A stretch of 64,000 nucleotides of DNA, from positions 1 to 64,000 of the forward strand of contig JBJYXV010000013.1 in NCBI GenBank assembly GCA_046260155.1. Direction: 5' to 3'. The stretch comes from PFL25 sp046260155 (GTDB taxonomy: Bacteria > Chloroflexota > Anaerolineae > Anaerolineales > UBA4823). This document shows positions 35,104 through 43,302 of this stretch, in pieces; within the stretch, counting starts at the first letter, position 1; the number at the start of each line of letters is the position of its first letter. The position numbers and the translations under genes were made by a program. The notes below the pieces were generated by a model. It did no database searches, had not been told where the DNA came from, and was given only the letters and a program-made list of their open reading frames with translations.

Positions 35104-35637
35104 ATGAAGAACATTTCCATCGAACTTAGTGAATTTGAGGAATTATTCAAAGATCCCGATTTTGATCCCTTCGATCCTCACAGCCGTTGTGAATCGGGGA
35201 TCTCTGATTTATTCAACCAGACTCAGAATTTTCCAGCCAAAGAAACGGTTCAAATCACGATCTCTTTACCGGGCAACTCAGAAGATCTGGCTAGGCAGGA
35301 TCAGATCAGGAATGCAATCCAGCGCTACTGTGCGGTAAGAATTTCTCAATCCGAGATGGAAATCCAGGAAATCCGTAAACAAGGGTTTCGTGATTTGCGT
35401 TGGGCTGTGATCATTTCAGTCTGCTTGCTTCTGTTTGCATTTCTGATCACGCAGCTGACTTTCCTGCCCGAGATTCTCCATTATCTGCTGTCCACCAGCG
35501 CAGGCATTATCGCCTGGGTGATGCTCTGGCCCCCTCTGGATAGCGTTTTTTATGAGTGGAGTCCTTACCGCCGGACCAAGCTACGCTACGAGCTATTGAA
35601 ATCTGCCCAGGTGAAACTCATCCCTCAAAAATCCTGA
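35104..35637 (+). CDS. Hypothetical protein with two C-terminal membrane helices, 177 aa
   Basis: No family recognised. The N-terminal half is acidic with a Asp/Phe-Asp-Pro rich opening (MKNISIELSEFEELFKDPDFDPFDPHSR), the middle (about 60-98) is a helical charged stretch that looks amphipathic, and two helices follow (about 100-120 and 125-143) before a basic tail with YRRTKLRYELLKSAQVKL. This layout suggests a cytoplasmic domain anchored by a hairpin. The ribosome site is weak (AGGTAGG). Neighbours do not suggest a role. Confidence 0.65.
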   Translation: MKNISIELSEFEELFKDPDFDPFDPHSRCESGISDLFNQTQNFPAKETVQITISLPGNSEDLARQDQIRNAIQRYCAVRISQSEMEIQEIRKQGFRDLRWAVIISVCLLLFAFLITQLTFLPEILHYLLSTSAGIIAWVMLWPPLDSVFYEWSPYRRTKLRYELLKSAQVKLIPQKS

Positions 35638-35683
35638 CCGATTAAATCACCCACCCTCTACATCCCCCAGGAGCAGGAAAACA

Positions 35684-36328
35684 ATTACCACATACAGCGA
35701 TCAGACCAGCAGCTATATCACTAACCTGTTTGCGGGTGAAGATTCCGCACTGGTGAATGCCCGGGAAGAATCCTCCAGGCAGGAATTACCAGCAATCAGG
35801 ATCCTGGCAGAGGAAGGCCGTTTCCTCCAATTCCTGGTGCGTACCTGCGGTGCCAGGAAAGCCTTAGAGATCGGCACCCTGGGTGGCTATAGCGGTATCT
35901 GGATCGCGCGCGGTTTAGTGCCCGGAGGAAAGCTTTATACACTGGAGAGAGAACCCAAACATGCCGCGGTAGCAAGAAAGAACCTCGCAGCTGCGGGATT
36001 AAACGAGTTGGTCGAGGTGAGGGTTGGTGAAGCGATCGAGCTACTGGGCGCCCTCCATACAGAAGCACCGTTTGATTTCGTGTTCATTGATGCTGACAAA
36101 TCGGGATACCCGGCATATTTTGAATGGGCGTTGAACCATACTCGGGGCAGGGGCATCATTGCAGCACACAACGCATTTCAGGAAGGCAGCGTGATTGGAA
36201 CAGTCCAGGATAATGAGCATACAGTGCTGATGCGGCAGTTTAACCAACAAATTGCGGGTGACAAACGCCTGATCAGCACTGTTTACCCGGCTGGGGACGG
36301 AACCCTGATTGTGGTGAAAAGGGGTTAA
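35684..36328 (+). CDS. Class I SAM-dependent O-methyltransferase (caffeoyl-CoA/catechol-OMT-like), probable ATT start
   Basis: The methyltransferase domain has ALEIGTLGGYSGIWIARGL (SAM loop), YTLEREPKHAAVARKNLAAAG, and DFVFIDADKSGYPAYFEWAL (metal Asp and base region). A GTG at 35753 would cut off the family N-terminus, whereas the upstream codons read TYSDQTSSYITNLFAGEDSAL, the expected opening. No ATG, GTG or TTG lies in frame above it; the ATT at 35684, ten bases after AGGAG, would give 214 residues, the normal length. Either a rare ATT start is used or an upstream frame error removed the start. Substrate unknown; a divalent-metal-dependent catechol-type methyl transfer is likely. Confidence 0.8.
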   Translation: MTTYSDQTSSYITNLFAGEDSALVNAREESSRQELPAIRILAEEGRFLQFLVRTCGARKALEIGTLGGYSGIWIARGLVPGGKLYTLEREPKHAAVARKNLAAAGLNELVEVRVGEAIELLGALHTEAPFDFVFIDADKSGYPAYFEWALNHTRGRGIIAAHNAFQEGSVIGTVQDNEHTVLMRQFNQQIAGDKRLISTVYPAGDGTLIVVKRG

Positions 36329-36382
36329 ATGATTGCAACTTTTCGAAGGCTGTTGCGTAGATCATAATGAGGAGGCAACAAA

Positions 36383-36580
36383 ATGTCTGATAGCAATCGC
36401 AGGCCTTTACGTCGTTCGAGAAATAACCGCATCTTGTTGGGTGTCTGCGGTGGTCTGGGTGAATTCTTTGGTATCAACCCGATCTGGTTCCGCCTGGCAT
36501 TCATCATCGCTGCCATCCCCGGTGGACTTCCGGGTATCTTGATTTACCTGATCCTGTGGTTGATCATCCCGAAAGCTTAA
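36383..36580 (+). CDS. PspC-domain membrane protein
   Basis: 65 residues. RPLRRSRNNRILLGVCGGLGEFFGINPIWFRLAFIIAAIPGGLPGILIYLILWLIIPKA is the PspC domain: a basic start, a GVCGGLGEYF-like hairpin and two hydrophobic helices. It is related to phage-shock/envelope-stress sensors; in single-domain form its function is not clear. Strong AGGAGG ribosome site eight bases upstream. It stands alone after the methyltransferase, followed by a convergent hairpin. Confidence 0.92.
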   Translation: MSDSNRRPLRRSRNNRILLGVCGGLGEFFGINPIWFRLAFIIAAIPGGLPGILIYLILWLIIPKA

Positions 36581-36635
36581 TTTTTGAGTTGGACCGCCGT
36601 TCAAGCACCAGGTAGGCTCTGAAAGTTAAATTACA

Positions 36636-36674
36636 AAAGATGTGCAGAGTATTTTAAAGGCTTTGCGCATCTTT
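36636..36674. terminator. Inverted repeat between convergent genes, possible bidirectional terminator
   Basis: AAAGATGTGCA (36636-36646) and TGCGCATCTTT (36664-36674) pair over eleven positions with one G-T type mismatch, leaving a 17-base loop. It sits between the end of the PspC gene and the end of the minus-strand membrane protein. The A- and T-rich ends would give U-runs in both directions. Confidence 0.45.
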
Positions 36675-36699
36675 GCAATTCTATACAGATAGATCTACC

Positions 36700-37344
36700 T
36701 CAAGATACTTTCCTATCGAAATGGCGAAAATAAATAGACAGTAGAATAGACAGCGCCAGTAAAATTGGTCCCCAGGCAATGAAAGCACCAGCAGTAATTG
36801 GAGTATTTGTTGCGAAACCAATAACGCTCATGAACGAGAAAACTGCGTACAGAATGAACAACCAGCGAATAGTTTTATTGAGCATAGAGGAAGAGAAAAG
36901 AGGTGCGACAAATACCGCTGCTAGCGAAGAGAAGAAGCCCCAACCCAAAATTTCCAGGGCAAACATCACTGAGCCCGATGCGTAGGGCAAAAATCGTGTC
37001 AAATCTGCTGGTACATCTGGCAGGCTTTGTTGGATGACTGTAAGTTGAACAAAGCGATTGATACTCACCACGGCGGCAAACAAGATGATAAAGTTAACCC
37101 CAAGGGAACCTAGGATCTTATTACCGTCCTGATTAACAAATCGAATAGCAGTAAATAGGATCACAACAACTGGTACAGTAATAAAAGTTACAATACCGCC
37201 ACCTAGTTGTACGAGTGGGCCAGGTGGATCGGCAAAGCCTTCGATTGCTGTGGCGTAAATAAGTACAAGGATATAAATTCCTCCAAGAACCGCGAGAAAT
37301 ATCGATGCAAAAAAACCTATTTGACTGGCAGTGTTCTTTTCCAT
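36700..37344 (-). CDS. Hypothetical six-helix membrane protein, 214 aa
   Basis: Six predicted helices (about 10-33, 48-68, 80-105, 125-150, 160-180, 186-207) with short loops; GFFASIFLAVLGGIYILVLIYATAIEGF and a basic RHFDRKVS tail. No motif for transport or catalysis and no family recognised. The ATG at 37344 follows GAGAGGGTG. It points away from the esterase at 37556-38803, with 211 bp between, and converges on pspC. Confidence 0.7.
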   Translation of the reverse strand: MEKNTASQIGFFASIFLAVLGGIYILVLIYATAIEGFADPPGPLVQLGGGIVTFITVPVVVILFTAIRFVNQDGNKILGSLGVNFIILFAAVVSINRFVQLTVIQQSLPDVPADLTRFLPYASGSVMFALEILGWGFFSSLAAVFVAPLFSSSMLNKTIRWLFILYAVFSFMSVIGFATNTPITAGAFIAWGPILLALSILLSIYFRHFDRKVS

Positions 37345-37555
37345 AATTCACCCTCTCTACATCTTTTTCAATTCAGGTATTTCAATCAAGTTTCACCCGT
37401 CGGCTGGCTGGAACCCTGAGACGGTTTTGCTTATGACCGGAGTGGTGAATTTGGCTGCGTAGCTCATGCGAAAGCCCCATCCGGTACAAAAATAGTTGGG
37501 TGTTGTTTGCTGTATGCCATCCATATATCGCTTTTCACAAACATCTTTAATACCC

Positions 37556-38803
37556 TCAATTTGTGCTCGCCATTAGCGCCAGAAACCGATCTACATCGTA
37601 CAGCGCCGATTGGGCTGCCGGGTTTACCTGTGGAAATGCCAGGTCAAAACCATGCTCCGTCCAGGGGTACACCACGTCAATGGCAGGTACTCCGGATTCA
37701 ACCAGTTTTTCATAGAGTTCCACGTTGCCTTCCTTGGGATTCAGGCAGTCCCTGTCCCCTCGAAAGCTGAGGGTAGGTGGAGAGCCAGGATGAACGTGGT
37801 TGGTCGGGCAGGCCATCCTGTACATATCAGGGACGTCTTCGGGATATCCGCCTAACAGGATATCCAACCGGCCGGCATACAGCATTGCATTTTTTGGATC
37901 AACTTTTGTGCCCAGGGGTACAGGAGGTTGACGCTTGTGGTTATATCGCTTGGAACCAGCCACCAGGTCCGTGGGAGGGTAGTAAGTGAGCAGGCCGCAA
38001 ACAGACAGGTCGGTACCGTTGAGATCCTCCGGTGTCAATTCAGGATTCTCAGGTGTATAGCCTGCCAGCAGGGCGATATGTGCCCCGGCAGAACCACCCC
38101 CTAAGACTACTTTATTCGGGTCAATACCGAATCGTTCTGCATTCGCTTTCATCCAGGCAACTGCTCTTTTTGCGTCTCCGACCATACCGTAGATATCCGT
38201 TTCAGGAATAAGCCGGTAGGCAATATCCATCACGGTATGTCCCTGTGCAACCAGGTGACGAAAGAAAGGCCTAGAAAATAGATCTTTATCCCCAATTGCC
38301 CAGGCGCTTCCATGCAAGAAAATGTATGCCAGACCGCTCGTTTTTCCATCGGCTGGACGCCAGATGTCACACAGCAGTTGCCGGTCCGTGCCAGGTATGG
38401 TCCAGAAGGGGATATCACGTTCCCAGATAGGCTCTGGAGAGGTTTTCAGTTTCAAATAAGGTGACCAGCGTCTCTTGAGCATGTGACCAGCTTGCTCTGG
38501 GAGTATCTGCTCCTGCCAGCCAGCACCAAAGGCTTTTTCAAAACTTTCATTCTCGCGGGTGCACCACCAGATGTACAAGCTCATCCAGCCCGCACCTAGG
38601 ATCCCCATCGGAACAGCCCAGAAAGCACCAGATATCCAACCAAGAACAGCCCCAATTACACCCACTACCACCCAAATAGGAGACAATGCTGCGGCGAACA
38701 TAGGTAAAAATAAGACCATCAACAATTCAGCTTTTGGTTTCAGAAGGAATAAGGTGCACATTAGCAGTGACAAGCCCGAGAGAAAGTAAGCTAGTATTGT
38801 CAT
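37556..38803 (-). CDS. Membrane-anchored alpha/beta hydrolase of the hormone-sensitive-lipase/BD-FAE type
   Basis: 415 residues. ATG at 38803 follows GGAGGA by a few bases; the TTG above it overlaps that ribosome site. Three hydrophobic segments (about 2-30, 28-60, 60-80) form an N-terminal membrane region. The hydrolase domain has YIFLHGSAWAIGDK (HGGxW-like oxyanion motif), GGSAGAHIALLAGY (nucleophile Ser), SFRGDRDCLNP (Asp) and WTEHGFDL (His). An esterase acting at the membrane on a small ester is likely. It stands 26 bp after the small protein at 38830-39069 and is probably co-transcribed with it. Confidence 0.85.
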   Translation of the reverse strand: MTILAYFLSGLSLLMCTLFLLKPKAELLMVLFLPMFAAALSPIWVVVGVIGAVLGWISGAFWAVPMGILGAGWMSLYIWWCTRENESFEKAFGAGWQEQILPEQAGHMLKRRWSPYLKLKTSPEPIWERDIPFWTIPGTDRQLLCDIWRPADGKTSGLAYIFLHGSAWAIGDKDLFSRPFFRHLVAQGHTVMDIAYRLIPETDIYGMVGDAKRAVAWMKANAERFGIDPNKVVLGGGSAGAHIALLAGYTPENPELTPEDLNGTDLSVCGLLTYYPPTDLVAGSKRYNHKRQPPVPLGTKVDPKNAMLYAGRLDILLGGYPEDVPDMYRMACPTNHVHPGSPPTLSFRGDRDCLNPKEGNVELYEKLVESGVPAIDVVYPWTEHGFDLAFPQVNPAAQSALYDVDRFLALMASTN

Positions 38804-38829
38804 GATTTCCTCCAAATATGATTTACGGA

Positions 38830-39069
38830 TTAAATGCCATTGTCCACTTCTATCGGTTTGATAGAAATGAGTTTCAAACCCAGGTCGCGAATTCTTGCCA
38901 GGACACCATGCAATCCAGCTTGATCGAGCCAGCCTGTCAGCACCGTTTCCCCATCAGGTTCGTGCTGCATCGACAATCCTTCAAACTGCGCAGCCCAGCT
39001 GGGGCTCAGGTGACCAGCAACCTTGATTTCGAATAACTCGGGGGTGTTTAATATTCGTTTAGCATTCAT
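38830..39069 (-). CDS. Small conserved protein, 79 aa
   Basis: The ATG at 39069 follows GGAGGG at the right distance; a longer frame to 39168 adds unlike, basic sequence. FEIKVAGHLSPSWAAQFEGLSMQHEPDGETVLTGWLDQAGLHGVLARIRDLGLKLISIKPIE is a pattern I know from short proteins of Chloroflexota and Actinobacteria: a beta-rich segment then DQAxLHGxLxRIRDLGLxLIS. Function unknown. In other genomes it commonly sits near LuxR-type regulators or small oxidoreductases (recollection only). Here it lies between the LuxR/MalT regulator (178 bp upstream) and the esterase. Confidence 0.75.
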   Translation of the reverse strand: MNAKRILNTPELFEIKVAGHLSPSWAAQFEGLSMQHEPDGETVLTGWLDQAGLHGVLARIRDLGLKLISIKPIEVDNGI

Positions 39070-39247
39070 AGACGACCCTCCATAACGATTTTTGGGGCTT
39101 TGGCATCGCAGGTTTTTCCCTGCATATCTATTGATAAGTATAGATATCCGGATGGGCTTTGTCACCATGCTGTTGAGTAATCTTCAGCAAGTGGCTTTAG
39201 ATTTGAGTATTACTCAAAGGTAGTATGTGGATAAGAGATTGCGGGAT

Positions 39248-41929
39248 TTAGAGCAGGTTCAATTGTTGGGCCCGCGCAATCGCCTGGGTACGGCTGCGAA
39301 CCCCCAGCTTGCCGTAAATGTTGCTGGTGTGTTTCTTGATCGTGTTTATGGTCACCACCAGTTCGCTGGCGATCTGCGGATTGGAATAACCTTTGCTGAT
39401 CAGGTGCAGGATTTCCAGTTCACGCGGGGTGAGCGGATCCAGCAGCCCTCCCGGATCTGGCATTGCCATTTTCCCAAATGCGCTTTGGAAGGCATCCAGC
39501 AAGGAATCCAGGTAGTGCTGGTGTGCCTGCGAGGTATCGCTGTAACCTTTCAGCTCGCGCAGCAGAAGTCCAAGGGAAGGACCAGCATACAACCACCGCC
39601 AGATATAGCCTTCAGAGGCACCTAACGATAACGCCTCTTGTAGCGCGGAGATAGCGTCCATACGGTTTCCCAATGCTTCCAGAGTGAGAGCTTGCAGCGC
39701 CAACAGACGGATCAATTCGCCATTGCTGTTGGCAACCCGAGTAAAACGGATAGATTCATCCAGCTCAGTGAGTGCAATCTTGTAGCGGCCCTCGGCACAC
39801 AGCAGGCATGGAACAAGCCACCTCCTCCCAAGCAACAGATGGGAGTGCTTTGTAACAGCGATCTTCTCTTCCAAGACATGCAACTTCAGACGTGCAGCTT
39901 CCAGGTCACCTGCTTTAAGGTAGAGCATTGCCCAATCCCGGTTGAGCTCCCCGGTCAGGTAAGGGTCATCCAAGGCGTTCACAATTCGCTCTGTATCTTC
40001 AAAGATCTTTATGGCAACTTCAAATTCGCCGTGTGCGGCGGCCAGATGTGCTCGAAGGTAGCGAACTGAACGCTCCAATTCCCCGAAGCCACCTGGGCGG
40101 GCGGTGCGCAGACTGGATTCCAGGTAAACCCCTGCTTCATCCAGGAGATTCCGCTCCTGCTTAATCCTGGCCATGGCGAGGTGCAACCACCCCGTAGGGG
40201 CATAATCTCCATAACCCTCTCTTACAGCACGATCGATGGTAGAAAGGCAGAACTTTTCGGCTTCGTTCATCCGCCCCTGGACCAGCATGTACATGACTTT
40301 CCCATAGGTACCTGAGTGCGCGGCGCTTAGATTGCCCTGCACGTAAGCCAGCTCAATACCCCGCCCATAAACCTCGATGGCGCCATCGAAATCACCTGCT
40401 CCGCCACGTGCCGCAGCCAACATGCTCCACTGTATACCGGTGGTCTCCATTGATTCCGGTGGCACAAGGCGAATGGCTTCCTCAGCGTGAGCTACTGATC
40501 CGGCATGATCACCTCGATCGCGCGCCAGCACAGAACGCATCATCGCAAGTTGGGCTGCGATCAGGTCCTGCTCCACGCCGCTCAAGAGTCCTTCGCCCAC
40601 CAGCCAGTCGTAGGCGGTCTTTGCCTGTTCCAGGTGTGGCCCGATTGCCGAACTTTGCCCCCCGAGGAAGAGAGCCCAGCATTTTGCCAGGGATAAGGAT
40701 GGATCGTCGCACTCCATCTCCTCCGGTAAGCCTTCCAGCCATCGCAGCAAGGTGACCACTTCGCCCCTGTGCAATATCGAGGGCCAGTGTCTGAGGATCA
40801 ATTCCTTTGCTTGCCGCATGTCACCAGAGCGCACCGCGTGTTCCACGGCTTCACCGGGATACCCTGCACTCTCGAACCATGCTGCTGCTTTCAGATGGAG
40901 TGCGCTTATCTCGCCGGAATGATCGCGCTCCAGGAGGGAATACAGGACTTCAGCGAACAAGTGGTGGTAGCGAAACCAGGTACCGCTGGGATCAAGAGGG
41001 ATCAGAAAAAGATTGTCGTTGTGAAGTTCATCCAACACCTGCTGGCTGCCTGGATTATCGGTTATAGCAGCACATAACGCGGCGCAGAACCTATCCAGGA
41101 TTGAGGTGCGTAGCAAGAACTGCCGGAGCTCATTGGGCAGGACCTCCAGGATCTCTTCAGTCAGGTAATCCAGGATAAACTGGTGGCTCTTCGTGAAATG
41201 CTCGATGCTCGCTTCGGAAACGGCCTTTCCCTTTAAAGTTAGGCCCGCAAGGTTCAAGCCAACGATCCAGCCCTCTGCGCGCCAGTTCAATGCCTCGACC
41301 TGCTTAGGCTTTAGGTCCAGCCTCATCACATCGTTAAACAGGATTGCAGCCTCATCGGTAGAGAACTGGAGATCCCCGGCCCTTATTTCTACCAATTGGT
41401 TGTAAGCCCGCAGACGGGCAAAGGACAGTGGAGGATCAATCCGGGTGATCAATATCAGATGAAGATTTGAGGGTTGGTGTTCCAATAAATAGCTCAGATC
41501 ATTATGAATCTGACCTGCTTCAATGACATGATAATCATCCAAAACCAGGATAAGATCCTGATGATATTGGGATATGTCGTTGATTAGACTGATCACAACG
41601 GGTTCGGTGGTGCGCAATTGGGGAGCACTGACGATTTGGCGAGCTTCTACCCCCAGTTCCTCTTGGATAGTTTGAATGGCCGCAATCAGGTATGTCCAGA
41701 ACCTGACCGGGTCGTTATCACCCTCGTCAAGCGAAAACCAGGCAGGCTGAATACCCATCTCTGTCAGCCAGCCGGATACCAGGGTTGATTTTCCAAATCC
41801 CGCCGTAGCGGAGACCAGAGTCAGTTTTTGTTTTGACCCTTCATTCAGGCGATTAGAAAGTTGCGGACGCGGAACCAGATCTGAGCGCAGCGGAGGGATG
41901 AAAAGTTTGGTGGTGAGGATCTGTTCCAA
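39248..41929 (-). CDS. LuxR-family (MalT/LAL-type) ATP-binding transcriptional regulator, 893 aa
   Basis: N-terminal STAND-type NTPase: Walker A SATAGFGKSTL (40-50), Walker B LILVLDDYHVIE, then WFSLDEGDNDPVRFWTYL which is a hallmark of MalT-like proteins. A long helical TPR-like region (about 400-800) follows, and the C-terminus is a LuxR helix-turn-helix, LTPRELEILHLISKGYSNPQIASELVVTINTIKKHTSNIYGKLGVRSRTQAI. It would sense a ligand, oligomerise with ATP and activate transcription. The start is a TTG at 41929, with AAGG six bases before it. It is divergent from the GntR gene, with 493 bp between, and could control either the sugar cluster or the small protein and esterase downstream. Confidence 0.92.
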   Translation of the reverse strand: MEQILTTKLFIPPLRSDLVPRPQLSNRLNEGSKQKLTLVSATAGFGKSTLVSGWLTEMGIQPAWFSLDEGDNDPVRFWTYLIAAIQTIQEELGVEARQIVSAPQLRTTEPVVISLINDISQYHQDLILVLDDYHVIEAGQIHNDLSYLLEHQPSNLHLILITRIDPPLSFARLRAYNQLVEIRAGDLQFSTDEAAILFNDVMRLDLKPKQVEALNWRAEGWIVGLNLAGLTLKGKAVSEASIEHFTKSHQFILDYLTEEILEVLPNELRQFLLRTSILDRFCAALCAAITDNPGSQQVLDELHNDNLFLIPLDPSGTWFRYHHLFAEVLYSLLERDHSGEISALHLKAAAWFESAGYPGEAVEHAVRSGDMRQAKELILRHWPSILHRGEVVTLLRWLEGLPEEMECDDPSLSLAKCWALFLGGQSSAIGPHLEQAKTAYDWLVGEGLLSGVEQDLIAAQLAMMRSVLARDRGDHAGSVAHAEEAIRLVPPESMETTGIQWSMLAAARGGAGDFDGAIEVYGRGIELAYVQGNLSAAHSGTYGKVMYMLVQGRMNEAEKFCLSTIDRAVREGYGDYAPTGWLHLAMARIKQERNLLDEAGVYLESSLRTARPGGFGELERSVRYLRAHLAAAHGEFEVAIKIFEDTERIVNALDDPYLTGELNRDWAMLYLKAGDLEAARLKLHVLEEKIAVTKHSHLLLGRRWLVPCLLCAEGRYKIALTELDESIRFTRVANSNGELIRLLALQALTLEALGNRMDAISALQEALSLGASEGYIWRWLYAGPSLGLLLRELKGYSDTSQAHQHYLDSLLDAFQSAFGKMAMPDPGGLLDPLTPRELEILHLISKGYSNPQIASELVVTINTIKKHTSNIYGKLGVRSRTQAIARAQQLNLL

Positions 41930-42337
41930 TTTTGACCTTGGAAAGCGTGGTATTGTAAAAAAGAACCAACTCCATGTTGGCTAGTCGTTGGGTCTTTACT
42001 CAGGGGAATTAAAAATCTTTCAGCGGCCTCGCAGTTTGCTAACCTTGAATTGATGGGCATTTGAGGTTGGTTTCTTTCATTATAGCATGCTGAATCTCGC
42101 TGGAATTCCTCGTTGAGGGACTGGTGGCAGGGTCGAAATAATGAGGAGAATCTTTGCATTTCCGTGAGTTCCCGATAATGGATCCGGGATTTGGCACTAA
42201 TGCGACCGGAGTCACCAGAACGATTTCATAATTTTGATCGGATGCCACCTTTCCTTCCAGCAGAGTGTCAGAGACTGAAGCTTTCGTGATCAATTCTTCT
42301 GCATTGCTGAAATCTGTAAATGAACCCACACCAGCAA
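41930..42337. other. Divergent intergenic region between the LuxR and GntR regulator genes
   Basis: No real gene is evident. A minus-strand frame at 42039-42329 has a partly protein-like stretch (TLLEGKVASDQNYEIVLVTPVALVP) but no ribosome site and no recognised family. TACAAT on the minus strand near 41952 may be the -10 of the LuxR gene. The regulatory elements for the GntR gene follow at 42338-42409. Confidence 0.45.
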
Positions 42338-42354
42338 ATCAGCGAATCGCTGAT
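42338..42354. promoter_or_regulatory. 17-bp perfect palindrome upstream of the GntR promoter
   Basis: ATCAGCGA-A-TCGCTGAT, perfect in both arms with a one-base centre, ends eight bases before the -35 hexamer. This is where an activator would bind (about -50 from the likely start). It does not share the sequence of the 14-bp operator, so a second regulator, for example the divergent LuxR protein, is possible. Confidence 0.55.
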
Positions 42355-42362
42355 AAAAAATC

Positions 42363-42394
42363 TTGACAAAAGAAAATAAATATGAGAATATAAA
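42363..42394 (+). promoter_or_regulatory. Promoter of the GntR gene and sugar cluster
   Basis: Perfect -35 TTGACA (42363-42368). At 17-bp spacing the -10 reads GAATAT, and a better TATAAA (42389-42394) lies at 20 bp. Transcription would start just at or within the CCTGTAATTACAGG operator, in keeping with repression by occlusion. Confidence 0.6.
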
Positions 42395-42395
42395 A

Positions 42396-42409
42396 CCTGT
42401 AATTACAGG
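42396..42409. promoter_or_regulatory. Operator for the GntR/UTRA regulator (14-bp perfect palindrome)
   Basis: CCTGTAATTACAGG is a perfect palindrome that covers the likely transcription start and ends 13 bases before the TTG start codon. TGTA...TACA half-sites with two central bases are typical of HutC-type GntR operators, so autorepression of the regulator and the following genes is likely. Confidence 0.65.
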
Positions 42410-42422
42410 ATGATAACTTACC

Positions 42423-43235
42423 TTGCCAGAGCATTCATTAAGTACGCAAATCAACCGCGACACGTATGTCCCGCTCTACATCCAGGTGATTGATTCATTG
42501 ACTGATTACATCGAATGCAATAAGTTCAGTCCTGGATACCAACTACCTGGTGAGGCTGAGCTGTGCCGCCTATTTGAGGTTAGCCGCACTGTAATTCGCC
42601 AGGCTTTAAAAGAACTGGAATACAAGGGGTTGATCTTCCGCTCAAAAGGACGGGGAACTTTTATCGCAGAGCCAAAAATTCACGAAAGCCTAGTCCAAAA
42701 CCTGACTGGTTTTTACCAGGATATGGAGGCCAAGGGTCACCGGCCGCATTCAAAGGTGCTGAAACAGGAGAAAGTTGCAGCCGCTAAGAAAGTAGCTGCA
42801 AAGTTAAATCTCGCGGAAGGTACGCCTGTAATTCAAATAGACAGGCTGCGCTTCCTGGGGCAGGAACCGATCGTATTGGTGACTTCTTATCTGCCTTATG
42901 ATCTTGCACCTGAACTGGACAAAGTTGATCTGAGCGACCAATCCCTGTACGTGTACCTGGAAAACGTGCATGGAATTCAGATATCTCACGGAAAGCGTTA
43001 CATAGAAGCAGTACCAGCCAACCAGCTGGATGCTGAACTGCTGGAGGTAGATATCGGTTCGCCCCTAATCCAGTTAGATAGCATCAGCTTCCTTTCTGAT
43101 GGAACGCCTTTAGAGTACTTTCATGCCCTGCATCGTGGGGACCGTTCACGTTTCGAGGTTGAATTGATCCGTGTGGATCAGGCATATGATGTGGGTCAAA
43201 ATCTAATCGAGGTATCGAACGACTTCAGTCGATAA
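42423..43235 (+). CDS. GntR-family (HutC/UTRA) transcriptional regulator
   Basis: 270 residues. N-terminal winged helix-turn-helix (16-82): PLYIQVIDSLTDYIECNKFSPGYQLPGEAELCRLFEVSRTVIRQALKELEYKGLIFRSKGRGTFI. The C-terminal UTRA ligand domain (about 105-250) begins HSKVLKQEKVAAAKKVAAKLNLAEGTPVIQIDRLRFLGQEPIVL. UTRA domains bind small sugars, sugar acids or amino acids and release DNA on binding. TTG start; AGGATG from the operator tail may be the ribosome site. It opens the sugar-catabolic cluster 68 bp before the first enzyme gene, so it is the probable local regulator. Confidence 0.92.
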   Translation: MPEHSLSTQINRDTYVPLYIQVIDSLTDYIECNKFSPGYQLPGEAELCRLFEVSRTVIRQALKELEYKGLIFRSKGRGTFIAEPKIHESLVQNLTGFYQDMEAKGHRPHSKVLKQEKVAAAKKVAAKLNLAEGTPVIQIDRLRFLGQEPIVLVTSYLPYDLAPELDKVDLSDQSLYVYLENVHGIQISHGKRYIEAVPANQLDAELLEVDIGSPLIQLDSISFLSDGTPLEYFHALHRGDRSRFEVELIRVDQAYDVGQNLIEVSNDFSR

Positions 43236-43302
43236 TTCATCTTATGACAATTTTGCTCGTGAGAGAACACCCCTAACCAATTTATAGACAGGAGAGTAAA
43301 CC

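Noticed and set aside
42039..42329. Minus-strand 96-codon frame between the LuxR and GntR genes with a protein-like middle part
   Set aside because: No ribosome site, no recognised family, and it overlaps the palindromic control region boundary; could be a gene remnant but cannot be supported.
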